The notes beneath the pieces are model-generated. The model saw nothing but the letters and a program-made list of their open reading frames with translations. It did not search any database and was not told the DNA's origin. A stretch of DNA of 64,000 nt from Pseudomonas sp. MPC6. GTDB taxonomy: Bacteria; Pseudomonadota; Gammaproteobacteria; Pseudomonadales; Pseudomonadaceae. This document shows, piece by piece, positions 43,398 to 51,535 of the stretch (positions are counted from its first letter, which is position 1; each line of letters starts with the position of its first letter). The translations under genes were made by a program, and so were the position numbers. The stretch covers positions 5,855,001 to 5,919,000 of the forward strand of contig NZ_CP034783.1 in the NCBI RefSeq assembly GCF_006094435.1. The letters are read 5' to 3'.

Positions 43398-44306
43398 TCA
43401 GGAACACGCCACCTTGCGCGGCGGCGAAACCTGCTGATCGCGGAACTCCAGATAGTGCTTGAGCACCAGCCCCGGCGCTTCGGTCTGCGGGTAGTGGCCG
43501 ATGCCGGGCAACAGGACCGTATCCGGGTTGGGGATCAGCTCCCGATAGCGCTCGACCATGTGCGCACCGGAGACCGGATCGACCTCGCCGTCGATCACCC
43601 GCAACGGCACTTCACCGCGCTGCATCGCACCGACCCAGCGCTCGCGCTGCACTCGCCGCTCGGGGATATAGGCGATCAACTTGTGCATGACCCGTGTCCC
43701 GTTATTGCTCTCGATCAGGCTCCAGAAATCATCCATCTCGCTCTCGGTGGGGCGGCTCTGGGGACCGAAGATCTGCCGGAAACTCTTCACCAGCCCGTCA
43801 CGGGAAAAGGCTCGCCCGATCATCCAGCCCAAGGGGCTGAGCAACAGTTTTTGCATCAGCACCGGGCGATGAGCTTCGGGGAACAGGCCACCGTTGAGGA
43901 ATACGCAACTGGCAATATCGATGTGCGTTTCGTAATGCCTGGCCAACAGTTCCTGGGCGACGCTGTCACCATAATCGTGGGCGAGCACATGGACCGGCTG
44001 CTCGACATTCAAATGAGCCAGTAACGCCTGCTGCAGATCAGCTTGCTCGAGCAGGCTGTATTCATGGTCCTGCGGTTTGGCGGAGTCGCCAAAGCCGAGC
44101 ATGTCACAGGCAATCACCCGATACCGCTGGATCAGGGGCTGCCACAGGTAATGCCAGTCCCAGCTGGCGGTCGGGAAGCCATGGATGAGCAACAGCGGCT
44201 CACCCTGCCCCGCCGTCCAGTAACGGATGGCCTGGCCACGAAATACGAACGTCTGGCCGCGCTTGCGCCAGACACACAGGGGGATCTCGGCGAGTGGCAT
44301 CAGCAT
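43398..44306 (-). CDS. Alpha/beta hydrolase, haloalkane-dehalogenase/epoxide-hydrolase-like
   Basis: 302 aa. GEPLLLIHGFPTASWDWHYLW carries the oxyanion-hole segment (HGFP), and AHDYGDSVAQ is the nucleophile elbow with Asp instead of Ser, as in epoxide hydrolases and dehalogenases. EVDPVSGAHM holds the acid and GHYPQTEAP the catalytic His. A cap domain (about 150-220) is present. The substrate is unknown. The ATG at 44306 has no clear ribosome site and an in-frame ATG six bases downstream is equally possible. It is followed by about 260 bases before the SDR gene, so it is probably its own transcript. Confidence 0.85.
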   Translation of the reverse strand: MLMPLAEIPLCVWRKRGQTFVFRGQAIRYWTAGQGEPLLLIHGFPTASWDWHYLWQPLIQRYRVIACDMLGFGDSAKPQDHEYSLLEQADLQQALLAHLNVEQPVHVLAHDYGDSVAQELLARHYETHIDIASCVFLNGGLFPEAHRPVLMQKLLLSPLGWMIGRAFSRDGLVKSFRQIFGPQSRPTESEMDDFWSLIESNNGTRVMHKLIAYIPERRVQRERWVGAMQRGEVPLRVIDGEVDPVSGAHMVERYRELIPNPDTVLLPGIGHYPQTEAPGLVLKHYLEFRDQQVSPPRKVACS

Positions 44307-44560
44307 TTATAACCCGGGTCGAGTTTATCGAGTTTGCGCAGCAGCGCCGGCCCTTTGACACTGGAGGGTGAATGAACGGTGGTTACGCTCACGGCAAGGA
44401 ACCTCGGCTTTTTATTATGGAGTGTTGCCAATGACTACCGAGTCTAGTCAGCCTCCAGAGATCGTGTAGTTGCATTGGCAGCCAGCTTGATGGCCTAGCG
44501 AGTCAGTGCGCCGCCAGGCTGGATCCCATCAAAGTCTCGCCTTGCCGCGCGAGCGGTCGA

Positions 44561-45016
44561 TCAGCCCCGCAGGGTACTGACCAACTCCGCCAGCCAGGGC
44601 TCGGCGTCGGTTTCCGGGGTCACGCTTTCGCTGGCGTCCAGGCGCAGCATGGGCAGCACTTCGCGAATGCCCAGTTCGCCGAACAGTTCACGCATCAGCT
44701 CCCCGCCGCCACAGAAGGTGTCGCCGTAGCTCGCATCGCCCAGCCCGATCACGGCGCCCGGCAAGCCACGCCAGGCCGCTGGCAACTGGTCGCGTATGGC
44801 GAAATACATCGGTTGCAAGTTGTCCGGCAGCTCGCCCATGCCAGTGGTCGAGGTCACCGCCAGGAAGGCCTCGGGGCCAAAGGCCTGAACATCGGCGAGG
44901 CTCGCGCGCGGGTTATGGAAGGTGGCGAAGCCTGCGTTCTGCAAAATGCTCGCAGCGTGGCGGGCGACTTCTTCAGCCGTGCCGTACACCGAGCCGGAAA
45001 GGATGGCGACTTTCAT
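44561..45016 (-). CDS. Flavodoxin (MioC/YqcA-like)
   Basis: 151-aa FMN protein for single-electron transfer. The phosphate loop SGSVYGTAEEVA is at residues about 7-18, the second FMN loop has TSTTGMGELPDNLQPMY and the third LGDASYGDTFCGGGELM. Short-chain flavodoxins of the MioC/YqcA group have this length. The start is ATG 45016; the preceding in-frame TTG is not needed. It is divergent from the LOV gene with 144 bases between the starts. Confidence 0.92.
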   Translation of the reverse strand: MKVAILSGSVYGTAEEVARHAASILQNAGFATFHNPRASLADVQAFGPEAFLAVTSTTGMGELPDNLQPMYFAIRDQLPAAWRGLPGAVIGLGDASYGDTFCGGGELMRELFGELGIREVLPMLRLDASESVTPETDAEPWLAELVSTLRG

Positions 45017-45160
45017 CAATCTGATCCTGAATCTGAGTAAAAAAGAGGGGGGATATTAACAGCCACAGCAAAAAATCTGCGATTAGCTCTCATTTCGCAT
45101 TGAGGGCCACTAGAGTTCTTTTTTAGAATGCTGCTCAATCAATCTGGAAAGGACCCTCCG

Positions 45161-45637
45161 ATGATCAACGCACAACTGCTGCAAATGGTGATCAACGCTT
45201 CCAACGACGGCATCGTGATTGCCGAAAAGGAAGGCGAGCAGGACAACATTCTGATTTACGTCAACCCGGCATTCGAGCGGCTGACCGGTTATACCAGCGA
45301 AGAAATCCTCTATCAGGATTGCCGCTTCCTTCAGTCCGGGGACCGCGATCAGCAAGCCCTGCCATTGATTAGAGAGGCATTGCGCAGCGGCGGTTCCTGC
45401 CGGGAAATTCTGCGCAATTACCGCAAGGATGGCACGCCATTCTGGAACGAACTGTCGCTGTCGACGGTGAAAAATCCGCACGACGGGCAGACTTATTTTG
45501 TCGGCGTGCAGAAAGACGTCACCGTCCAGGTCAAGGCGCAGCAGCGGGTGGTGCAGCTGGAGGCGCAATTGGCTGAAGTCCAGGCCGAACTTGCCGCACT
45601 CAAAGCGACGAACGGCGAAAACAAAACCGCGAATTAA
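45161..45637 (+). CDS. Short LOV blue-light photoreceptor protein
   Basis: 158 aa, a stand-alone LOV (PAS) domain with helical caps. The core starts MINAQLLQMVINASNDGIVIAEKEG, has the flavin-adduct motif YQDCRFLQ with reactive Cys54, then NYRKDGTPFWNELSLS and YFVGVQKDVT, all residues expected for FMN binding. The C-terminal J-alpha region (residues about 120-150, heptad-like VVQLEAQLAEVQAELAAL) is a coiled coil for dimerisation. It closely resembles the Pseudomonas short LOV proteins PpSB1/PpSB2-LOV and SBW25-LOV, which form a cysteinyl-FMN adduct in blue light. ATG 45161 has GGAAAGGA ahead of it. Confidence 0.95.
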   Translation: MINAQLLQMVINASNDGIVIAEKEGEQDNILIYVNPAFERLTGYTSEEILYQDCRFLQSGDRDQQALPLIREALRSGGSCREILRNYRKDGTPFWNELSLSTVKNPHDGQTYFVGVQKDVTVQVKAQQRVVQLEAQLAEVQAELAALKATNGENKTAN

Positions 45638-45691
45638 TGGTCACTTACTACAATCACCGATGACTTTGTAACTATTTTCTTCGAGCCAATC

Positions 45692-46297
45692 ATGCAGCGC
45701 GACGCACTCCTGACCCAGGATGAACTGGATTTTATCCAGACCATGCAGCATAACCCGCAACTCAATGTGCGGGATGCGACGTCGAGCCTGCTGGTCAACG
45801 GTGGTTCGCAGATCCGTGACTTGCTCACGCGCCTTGCCGCTCATGAGCAAGTCACCCTCCAGGCCACGTTCGAAAACCAGCAGATGACCTTCCCGCTGCA
45901 GCTGGTGGAAGACGAGTTTCATGCGCTGCATTTACGCCTCGGCGTACCCAGCATCTATGAAGACGGGCCGATGGTCCGGCCCTGGCGCCTGGTACTTGAG
46001 GAGCCGGTGGCGCTGGAAAATGCCAGTGGCCAGCCCGGCAGAATGTGGGTACACGAAGTGTCGTTCAAAGGGGTGTTGCTGGAAGTTCGCAACAAGACCA
46101 AACCCCCCAGGCATTTCGCCTTGTGGTTCAGCCCGTCAGGCTATGAGCGGATTGCGTTGCGCGGCACCCTCGAGAAAGAAACCGATAACGGCTTCCATGC
46201 CTATCAGCTGAACCAGGGCGACAAGGACGAAACCGAGCGTCTGCGCCAATTCATCCTGCAACAGCATCGGCTAACCCATCCCGCCCTGCATCTCTGA
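45692..46297 (+). CDS. PilZ-like two-domain protein of unknown function
   Basis: 201 aa, soluble. The N-terminal part (about 1-85) has a helix and beta strands as in YcgR-N-like domains; the C-terminal half reads as a PilZ barrel: RPWRLVLEEPVALENASG and then MWVHEVSFKGVLLEVRNKTKPPRHFALWF. The c-di-GMP motifs are only partly kept: RPWR instead of RxxxR and EVSFKG instead of (D/N)xSxxG, so binding is uncertain. It lies 54 bases after the LOV gene in the same direction and converges on the MerR gene, one base apart. The link with the photoreceptor is positional only. Confidence 0.7.
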   Translation: MQRDALLTQDELDFIQTMQHNPQLNVRDATSSLLVNGGSQIRDLLTRLAAHEQVTLQATFENQQMTFPLQLVEDEFHALHLRLGVPSIYEDGPMVRPWRLVLEEPVALENASGQPGRMWVHEVSFKGVLLEVRNKTKPPRHFALWFSPSGYERIALRGTLEKETDNGFHAYQLNQGDKDETERLRQFILQQHRLTHPALHL

Positions 46298-46298
46298 C

Positions 46299-47276
46299 TC
46301 ACGTATCGAGATTGCCGGCCAGGAACTGCTTCAACCGTTGGCGCATCACCATTGCCTCGCTCCCCAGACATCCGACCGACGATCCGGCCAGGCTCTCCTG
46401 CGCCAGATCCGACGCATCCCCTGCCAGCATCAACTGGCAATCCAGCCCCAAGGCCAGGCGATTCAAGCGTCGTGGCAACTCGGGTGCTGGCATATGATTG
46501 GAAAACAGCACCAGCGCCTGGGGCTTGACCCTTTCGCAGACCAGGGTCAATTCGTCGAAAGGCTGACCCAGCGCCAGCACTTGAATGGCCGAATCGACAC
46601 TGCTCAGAAACAGCGCCGTGACCAGCACTTCGAGTTCACGGCACTGATCGTTCAGCGCGCAGACAATCACCCGTCGCGGCTGCATGACCCGCACCAGCAG
46701 CAGACGCTGCAACACCCGAGAACGCAGGAAGCCATCCAGAAACAGCCATTCGCTGGCCTGGCCATAGGCTTCCTGGCGCTGCAGCAACAGTTTCCACAGC
46801 GGCAGCAGGATGTTCTGAAACACCACCGTCAGCGGGTAACTGGCAAAGATCTGCCCATAGACCTGCTCCAGGCGAGGCTCGTCAAAGGCAACGACCGCCG
46901 CCTGGACTTGCTCCTGCCATTGCGCGTAATCCGCTTGCACCAGCTCATTCGGGATAATGGGCGACAGCGCCTGGAGCGGTGCAGCCCGAGCCAGAATCTT
47001 GCCGACCTTGCTGACCGCAACGCCGCGTTCGATCCAGCTGAGAATGCTGCGAATGCGCTCGATATCGTCCATCGAATACAGACGATGTCCACTGTCGGTG
47101 CGCATGGGCTGAATCAGCCCATAACGTCGTTCCCAGGCGCGTAGCGTGACCGGGTTGACGCCGGTCAGGCGCGCCACTTCACGAATCGGAAACAGCTCTT
47201 CCTGTCCGAGCGAAGCAGTGCCTTGCACAGTTGGGACATCGTCGGTCAACACAGGCATGTACATGTCTACGTCCAT
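46299..47276 (-). CDS. MerR-family LitR/CarH-like regulator lacking B12 ligands
   Basis: 325 aa. The MerR HTH (residues about 28-95: PIREVARLTGVNPVTLRAWERRYGLIQPMRTDSGHRLYSMDDIERI) is followed by a helical region (about 110-195) and a Rossmann-like cobalamin-binding-type domain (about 198-320). The cobalamin His motif of CarH/LitR (ExHxxG) is replaced by DQCRELE at about 210-216, and the Glu-His of the helical bundle by SEWLF, so B12 should not bind. This fits the class III LitR proteins of Pseudomonas (PplR1/PplR2 of P. putida), which act together with a short LOV photoreceptor. It is divergent from folM-folE-folX. Confidence 0.85.
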   Translation of the reverse strand: MDVDMYMPVLTDDVPTVQGTASLGQEELFPIREVARLTGVNPVTLRAWERRYGLIQPMRTDSGHRLYSMDDIERIRSILSWIERGVAVSKVGKILARAAPLQALSPIIPNELVQADYAQWQEQVQAAVVAFDEPRLEQVYGQIFASYPLTVVFQNILLPLWKLLLQRQEAYGQASEWLFLDGFLRSRVLQRLLLVRVMQPRRVIVCALNDQCRELEVLVTALFLSSVDSAIQVLALGQPFDELTLVCERVKPQALVLFSNHMPAPELPRRLNRLALGLDCQLMLAGDASDLAQESLAGSSVGCLGSEAMVMRQRLKQFLAGNLDT

Positions 47277-47404
47277 GTGAATTGGATCCTATTGTACCGC
47301 GCTTGCCCTATCGTTATTCAAGGCCTGCAGAAGACACGCGCGTAATAGGTGTAGGTCTCCCGTTCGCTGGTATAGTTTTGCTCTCACTGCGACGCGAGCC
47401 GTTC
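47277..47404. promoter_or_regulatory. Divergent control region between the LitR-like gene and folM
   Basis: 128 bases hold both promoters. TTGTAC at 47292-47297 and the palindrome ATGTACAT at 47257-47264 (inside the 5' end of the regulator gene) resemble TGTACA-type LitR/CarH half sites. TATAGT at 47371-47376 is a plausible -10 for folM; no good -35 is seen at the right distance, which is common for MerR-activated promoters. Assignment is tentative. Confidence 0.4.
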
Positions 47405-48115
47405 ATGACCTCTTCATTCGCCCCGATCCTCATCACCGGCGCCGGCCAGCGTGTCGGCCTGCACTGTGCGCAGCGATTGCTCGAAGACGGCCACCCGGTG
47501 ATCTTCAGCTACCGCAGCGAGCGCCCCGGTGTGCAAACCCTGCGCGACCTGGGGGCGACCGCGGTGTTTGCAGACTTCTCCACCGAGGCCGGGATCTTTG
47601 CCTTCATCCGCGAACTGAACACCCACACCGACAGCCTGCGGGCGATCGTCCATAACGCCTCCGAATGGCTGGCCGAAACCCCGGACACCGACGCCGCCGC
47701 CTTTACCCGCATGTTCAACGTGCATATGCTGGCGCCCTACCTGATCAACCTGCATTGTGCCGATTTGCTCGAACGCTCGTGCCCCGCCGACATCGTGCAC
47801 ATCAGCGATGACGTGACCCGCAAGGGCAGCAGCAAGCACATCGGCTATTGCGCCAGCAAAGCCGGGCTCGATAGCCTGACCCTGTCTTTCGCCGCCAAAT
47901 ACGCGCCGACCATCAAGGTCAACGGTATCGCGCCAGCCCTGCTACTGTTCAACCCCGACGACGACGCGGCGTACCGCGCCAAGGCATTGGCCAAGTCGGC
48001 CCTGGGCATCGAACCCGGCAGCGAAGTGATCTACCAGAGCTTGCGCTACCTGCTCGACAACCCTTATGTCACCGGCACCACCCTGACCGTCAACGGCGGA
48101 CGGCACATCAAATAA
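47405..48115 (+). CDS. folM: Dihydromonapterin/dihydrofolate reductase FolM
   Basis: 236-aa SDR that reduces dihydromonapterin (and dihydrofolate) with NADPH. TGAGQRVG at residues 11-18 is the cofactor loop, with Arg typical for NADPH; YCASK gives catalytic Tyr148 and Lys152; HISDDVTRKGSSKHIGY and NGIAPALLLFNPDDD match FolM/PTR1-like pteridine reductases. ATG 47405; longer frames lie in the divergent control region. It is the first gene of folM-folE-folX, an arrangement that makes tetrahydromonapterin in Pseudomonas. Confidence 0.92.
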   Translation: MTSSFAPILITGAGQRVGLHCAQRLLEDGHPVIFSYRSERPGVQTLRDLGATAVFADFSTEAGIFAFIRELNTHTDSLRAIVHNASEWLAETPDTDAAAFTRMFNVHMLAPYLINLHCADLLERSCPADIVHISDDVTRKGSSKHIGYCASKAGLDSLTLSFAAKYAPTIKVNGIAPALLLFNPDDDAAYRAKALAKSALGIEPGSEVIYQSLRYLLDNPYVTGTTLTVNGGRHIK

Positions 48116-48136
48116 GCGCCCCCGCGAGGATGTTCC

Positions 48137-48697
48137 ATGACGTTATCCCTGCCCCAGAACTATCGCGAGATCCTCATCGGTCTCGGCGAAAACCCCGACC
48201 GCGAAGGCCTGCGCGACACCCCGGTGCGCGCCGCCAAGGCCATGCAGTACCTCTGCCATGGCTACGAGCAGAGTGTCGAAGCAATCGTCAACGGTGCGCT
48301 GTTCGCTTCCGACAACGATGAAATGATCATCGTCGACAACATCGAGCTGTACTCGCTTTGCGAACATCACATGCTGCCCTTCATCGGCAAGGCTCATGTG
48401 GCTTATATTCCAACGGGCAAGGTGCTGGGCCTGTCGAAGATTGCGCGGCTGGTGGACATGTTCGCCCGTCGCCTGCAGATCCAGGAAAACCTCACCCGGC
48501 AAATCGCCGATGCCGTGCAGCAAGTGACCGGTGCGGCGGGCGTCGCGGTGGTCATCGAAGCCCGGCACATGTGCATGATGATGCGCGGCGTCGAGAAACA
48601 GAATTCGACCATGAACACCTCGGTGATGCTCGGCGCCTTTCGCGAATCGAGCAACACCCGCCAGGAGTTTCTGCAATTGATCGGACGGAGCAAGTAG
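48137..48697 (+). CDS. folE: GTP cyclohydrolase I
   Basis: 186-aa enzyme forming 7,8-dihydroneopterin triphosphate from GTP, the entry to pterin and folate synthesis. Zinc ligands Cys75 and His78 ([10 protein letters not shown]) and Cys146 (HMCMMMRGV) are intact; [27 protein letters not shown] is the usual active-site helix region. It starts 21 bases after folM, and its stop is two bases from folX. In P. putida a folE copy belongs to the light-inducible genes under the LitR/LOV system; here it lies right next to such regulators. Confidence 0.96.
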   Translation: MTLSLPQNYREILIGLGENPDREGLRDTPVRAAKAMQYLCHGYEQSVEAIVNGALFASDNDEMIIVDNIELYSLCEHHMLPFIGKAHVAYIPTGKVLGLSKIARLVDMFARRLQIQENLTRQIADAVQQVTGAAGVAVVIEARHMCMMMRGVEKQNSTMNTSVMLGAFRESSNTRQEFLQLIGRSK

Positions 48698-48699
48698 CA

Positions 48700-49071
48700 A
48701 TGCCACAACTTCAACCAGGAATGGCGCGCATCCGGGTCAAGGACCTGTGCCTGCGCACCTTCATCGGGATCAACGAGGATGAAATCCTCAACAAGCAGGA
48801 TGTGTTGATCAACCTGACCATCCTCTATGCCGCCCAGGAAGCGGTGCGTGACAACGACATCGATCACGCGCTGAACTACCGGACCATCACCAAGGCGATC
48901 ATCGCCCACGTGGAGGGCAATCGCTTCGCCCTGCTCGAACGCCTGACCCAGGAAATTCTCGACCTGGTCATGGCCAACGAGTCGGTGCTGTATGCCGAGG
49001 TCGAAGTCGACAAGCCCCACGCCCTGCGTTTCGCCGAGTCGGTGTCGATTACGCTGGCGGCGAGCCGCTAA
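48700..49071 (+). CDS. folX: Dihydroneopterin triphosphate 2'-epimerase FolX
   Basis: 123-aa member of the dihydroneopterin aldolase/epimerase family; FolX converts dihydroneopterin triphosphate to dihydromonapterin triphosphate. [51 protein letters not shown] and [13 protein letters not shown] are the family blocks. Start ATG 48700 is two bases after folE stop; ATG 48721 is possible but its AGGA is too close. With folE and folM it completes the tetrahydromonapterin route, which supplies the cofactor for phenylalanine hydroxylase in pseudomonads. Confidence 0.93.
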   Translation: MPQLQPGMARIRVKDLCLRTFIGINEDEILNKQDVLINLTILYAAQEAVRDNDIDHALNYRTITKAIIAHVEGNRFALLERLTQEILDLVMANESVLYAEVEVDKPHALRFAESVSITLAASR

Positions 49072-49155
49072 GCTTCAAGCCTCAAGTCGCAAGCTGTAAA
49101 CTGACAGCCACCGCAATCCATCTTGCAGCTTGAAGCTTGCCGCTTGAAGCTGTCT
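49072..49155. repeat. Intergenic repeat of the AAGCTTCAAGC(T)GCAAG family
   Basis: AGCTTCAAGCCTCAAGTCGCAAGCTG is followed after about 30 bases by its inverted partners CTTGCAGCTTGAAGCTTGCCGCTTGAAGCTG. This repeat type is unrelated to the REP core and is known as a frequent intergenic element in Pseudomonas genomes. Confidence 0.7.
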
Positions 49156-49168
49156 CTCCGAGACCCCC

Positions 49169-49465
49169 ATGAACGATCAACAACGCCTGGAACTTGAAGC
49201 CGCCGCCTTCCGCCGGCTGGTCGCCCACCTGGACAGCCGCAAGGATGTGCAGAACATCGACCTGATGAACCTCTCCGGTTTCTGCCGCAACTGCTTGTCC
49301 AAGTGGTACAAGGCCGCTGCCGACGAACGCCAGATCGAGGTCAGCCTCGATGACGCCCGCGAAGTGGTCTACGGCATGCCGTACGCCGAGTGGAAAGCCC
49401 AATACCAGCAGGAAGCCAGCGCCGAACAACAAGCGGCGTTCGCCAAAGGAAAACCCAATGAGTGA
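49169..49465 (+). CDS. DUF1244 family protein
   Basis: 98 aa, soluble, helical. The characteristic string NIDLMNLSGFCRNCLSKWYKAAADE carries two conserved cysteines (CRNC) followed by VVYGMPYAEWKAQYQ. Function is unknown. It overlaps the following HopJ gene by eight bases (ATGAGTGA), so the two are translationally coupled, an association that is conserved among pseudomonads. Confidence 0.9.
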   Translation: MNDQQRLELEAAAFRRLVAHLDSRKDVQNIDLMNLSGFCRNCLSKWYKAAADERQIEVSLDDAREVVYGMPYAEWKAQYQQEASAEQQAAFAKGKPNE

Positions 49466-49796
49466 TTTGAACACCCTGCGCGCCAGCCTCAAGAGTGGCG
49501 CACACGTATTCGCCGACACCCTGGCCTTCATCGCCGCCGGCTACGACTATCAGCCTCAGGCGTTCAGCAATGGCGGCGTGGAAAACGCCGCCGGGCAGAA
49601 CGAAGGTTCGTGCAAGACCCTGGGCCTGGCACTGCTGGAAGGTCTGAGCGATGAGGAAGCGCTGTTGGCGTTTGGCGAGCATTATCGTTCGGTGGTGGCG
49701 ACGCCTGAGGGCAGCGACCACGGCAATATCCGTGCGTTGATTGCCCATGGCCTGGCTGGCGTGAAGTTCACCCAGCAGCCACTGACCCGCCGATAA
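49458..49796 (+). CDS. HopJ-family protein
   Basis: 112 aa. LNTLRASLKSGAHVFADTLAFIAAGYDYQPQAFSNGGVENAAGQNEGSCKTLGLALLEGLSDEEALLAFGEHYRSV matches the HopJ type III effector family. The family is widespread in bacteria without type III secretion, including marine species and chloroplast-related genomes, so the effector label is probably misleading; no secretion genes are seen here. The start is ATG 49458 with AAAGGA ahead. Confidence 0.9.
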   Translation: MSDLNTLRASLKSGAHVFADTLAFIAAGYDYQPQAFSNGGVENAAGQNEGSCKTLGLALLEGLSDEEALLAFGEHYRSVVATPEGSDHGNIRALIAHGLAGVKFTQQPLTRR

Positions 49797-49799
49797 CCC

Positions 49800-49888
49800 C
49801 CTGTAGGAGCTGGCTTGCCAGCGAAGGCGTCCTCAAGGGCGATACACGACTCGAGGGCCCCTTCGCTGGCAAGCCAGCGCCTACAAGG
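49800..49888. repeat. REPIN after the HopJ-family gene
   Basis: CCTGTAGGAGCTGGCTTGCCAGCGAAGG and CCTTCGCTGGCAAGCCAGCGCCTACA are inverted around about 32 bases. Confidence 0.9.
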
Positions 49889-50032
49889 TTCTGCGTTGTC
49901 CGGATGATTTGCATAGCGCGCAAACCACATCCCGACTTTTAAGATTGACCCGGCGACTTTATTTCGTTTGCCGGGTACCGCTGCTCACGGCTTAGATAAA
50001 AAGAAGCATCCCTTCTTCAGAGTCAGGCATTC

Positions 50033-51283
50033 ATGAGCAGCGAAACCATCAGCCGGTCGATCAACATCGTGCACCCCATCACCCTCAGCCACGGCAAGAA
50101 CGCCGAGGTCTGGGACACCGACGGCAAACGCTACATCGACTTTGTCGGCGGCATCGGCGTACTGAACCTCGGCCATTGCCATCCGCGCATCGTCGAAGCC
50201 ATCCGTGAACAGGCCACGCGACTGACCCACTACGCGTTCAACGCCGCGCCTCATGTTCCCTACATCGAACTGATGGATCGTCTCGCCGCGTTTATCCCGG
50301 TGGACTATCCGGTGAGCGGCATGCTGACCAACAGCGGCGCGGAAGCGGCGGAAAACGCCCTGAAGATCGTCCGTGGCGCCACCGGCCGCACCGCCATCAT
50401 TGCTTTCGATGGCGCCTTCCATGGCCGCACGCTGGCCACGCTCAACCTCAACGGCAAAGTCGCGCCCTACAAACAGAAAGTCGGCGTGTTGCCGGGTCCG
50501 GTGTACCACCTGCCCTTCCCCAGTCAAGACAACGGCGTGAGCTGCGCCGAGGCCTTGAAAGCCATGGAGCGCCTGTTCAGCGTCGAAATCGACGTCGAGG
50601 ACGTGGCCTGTTTTATCGTCGAACCGGTGCAGGGCGAAGCGGGCTTCCTGGCGATGGACGTGGAGTTCGCCCAGGTGCTGCGGCGCTTCTGTGATGACAA
50701 GAACATCCTGTTGATCGCCGATGAAATCCAGTCCGGCTTCGGTCGCACCGGGCAACGCTTTGCGTTCTCGCGACTGGGCATCGAGCCGGACCTGATCCTG
50801 CTGGGCAAAAGCATCGCCGGTGGCGTGCCGCTGGGGGCGGTGGTCGGGCGCAAGGCGCTGCTCGACACGTTGCCGAAGGGCGGACTGGGCGGCACATACT
50901 CGGGCAATCCCATTGCCTGCGCCGCGGCATTGGCGACGCTCGACGAAATGACCGACGCGCATCTGCACGCCTGGGGTGCGCAACAGGAAGAAGCGATTGT
51001 CAGCCGCTACCAAGCCTGGCGCACCCGCAAGCTGTCGCCGTATCTGGGTCGCCTGACCGGCGCCGGGGCGATGCGCGGCATCGAGCTGATCAATGCCGAC
51101 GGCACTCCGGCATCGGCGCAGTTGACGCAACTGTTGGCGTTGGCGCGCGACGCGGGTTTGCTGCTGATGCCCAGCGGCAAGTCGCGCCACATCATCCGGC
51201 TCCTGGCACCGCTGACCACTGAAGCGGCGGTGCTGGAGGAAGGACTGGACATTCTTGAGGCATGCCTCGCCAGGCTTTCCTGA
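50033..51283 (+). CDS. Class III omega-aminotransferase (GabT/PuuE-like)
   Basis: 416-aa PLP enzyme. NSGAEAAENALKIVR and FHGRTLATL bind the phosphate, EPVQGEAGFLAMD and the Asp of LLIADEIQSGFGRTG contact the pyridine ring, and the Schiff-base lysine is in LLGKSIAGGVPLGAVVG. The length fits class III enzymes using 4-aminobutyrate, 2-aminoadipate or other omega-amino acids with 2-oxoglutarate. The downstream ABC transporter and FAD oxidoreductase suggest a dedicated catabolic route for an imported amine or amino acid. The GABA label would be only a guess. Confidence 0.88.
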   Translation: MSSETISRSINIVHPITLSHGKNAEVWDTDGKRYIDFVGGIGVLNLGHCHPRIVEAIREQATRLTHYAFNAAPHVPYIELMDRLAAFIPVDYPVSGMLTNSGAEAAENALKIVRGATGRTAIIAFDGAFHGRTLATLNLNGKVAPYKQKVGVLPGPVYHLPFPSQDNGVSCAEALKAMERLFSVEIDVEDVACFIVEPVQGEAGFLAMDVEFAQVLRRFCDDKNILLIADEIQSGFGRTGQRFAFSRLGIEPDLILLGKSIAGGVPLGAVVGRKALLDTLPKGGLGGTYSGNPIACAAALATLDEMTDAHLHAWGAQQEEAIVSRYQAWRTRKLSPYLGRLTGAGAMRGIELINADGTPASAQLTQLLALARDAGLLLMPSGKSRHIIRLLAPLTTEAAVLEEGLDILEACLARLS

Positions 51284-51423
51284 AAAGCAAACTACGATCA
51301 GGGACTGACGTAGCGAATTATGTTCGCTTGCGGTCCCTGAAAATGCGCCGCAATACTGGCTAAAGACCTTGCTGCAGGCGCTAGCAATGCGTCGATCCGA
51401 CTTGGCGCAGGCGATCTTGGGGA

Positions 51424-51451
51424 CGCCTTCGCCGGCAAGCCGGCTCCTACA
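51424..51451. repeat. Single REP unit
   Basis: CGCCTTCGCCGGCAAGCCGGCTCCTAC occurs once, without an inverted partner nearby, in the 252-base gap between the aminotransferase and permease genes. Confidence 0.75.
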
Positions 51452-51535
51452 AAAAGCAGATCACCTGAGCGTTTGGATCAGTCAACCCCCCGTTCATCAA
51501 GCGAGATCACTGCCACCTACACACCTGAGGTCGTC

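Noticed and set aside
50033..51283. Naming the aminotransferase gabT
   Set aside because: No semialdehyde dehydrogenase is adjacent and the class III family has many substrates, so a specific gene name is not supported.
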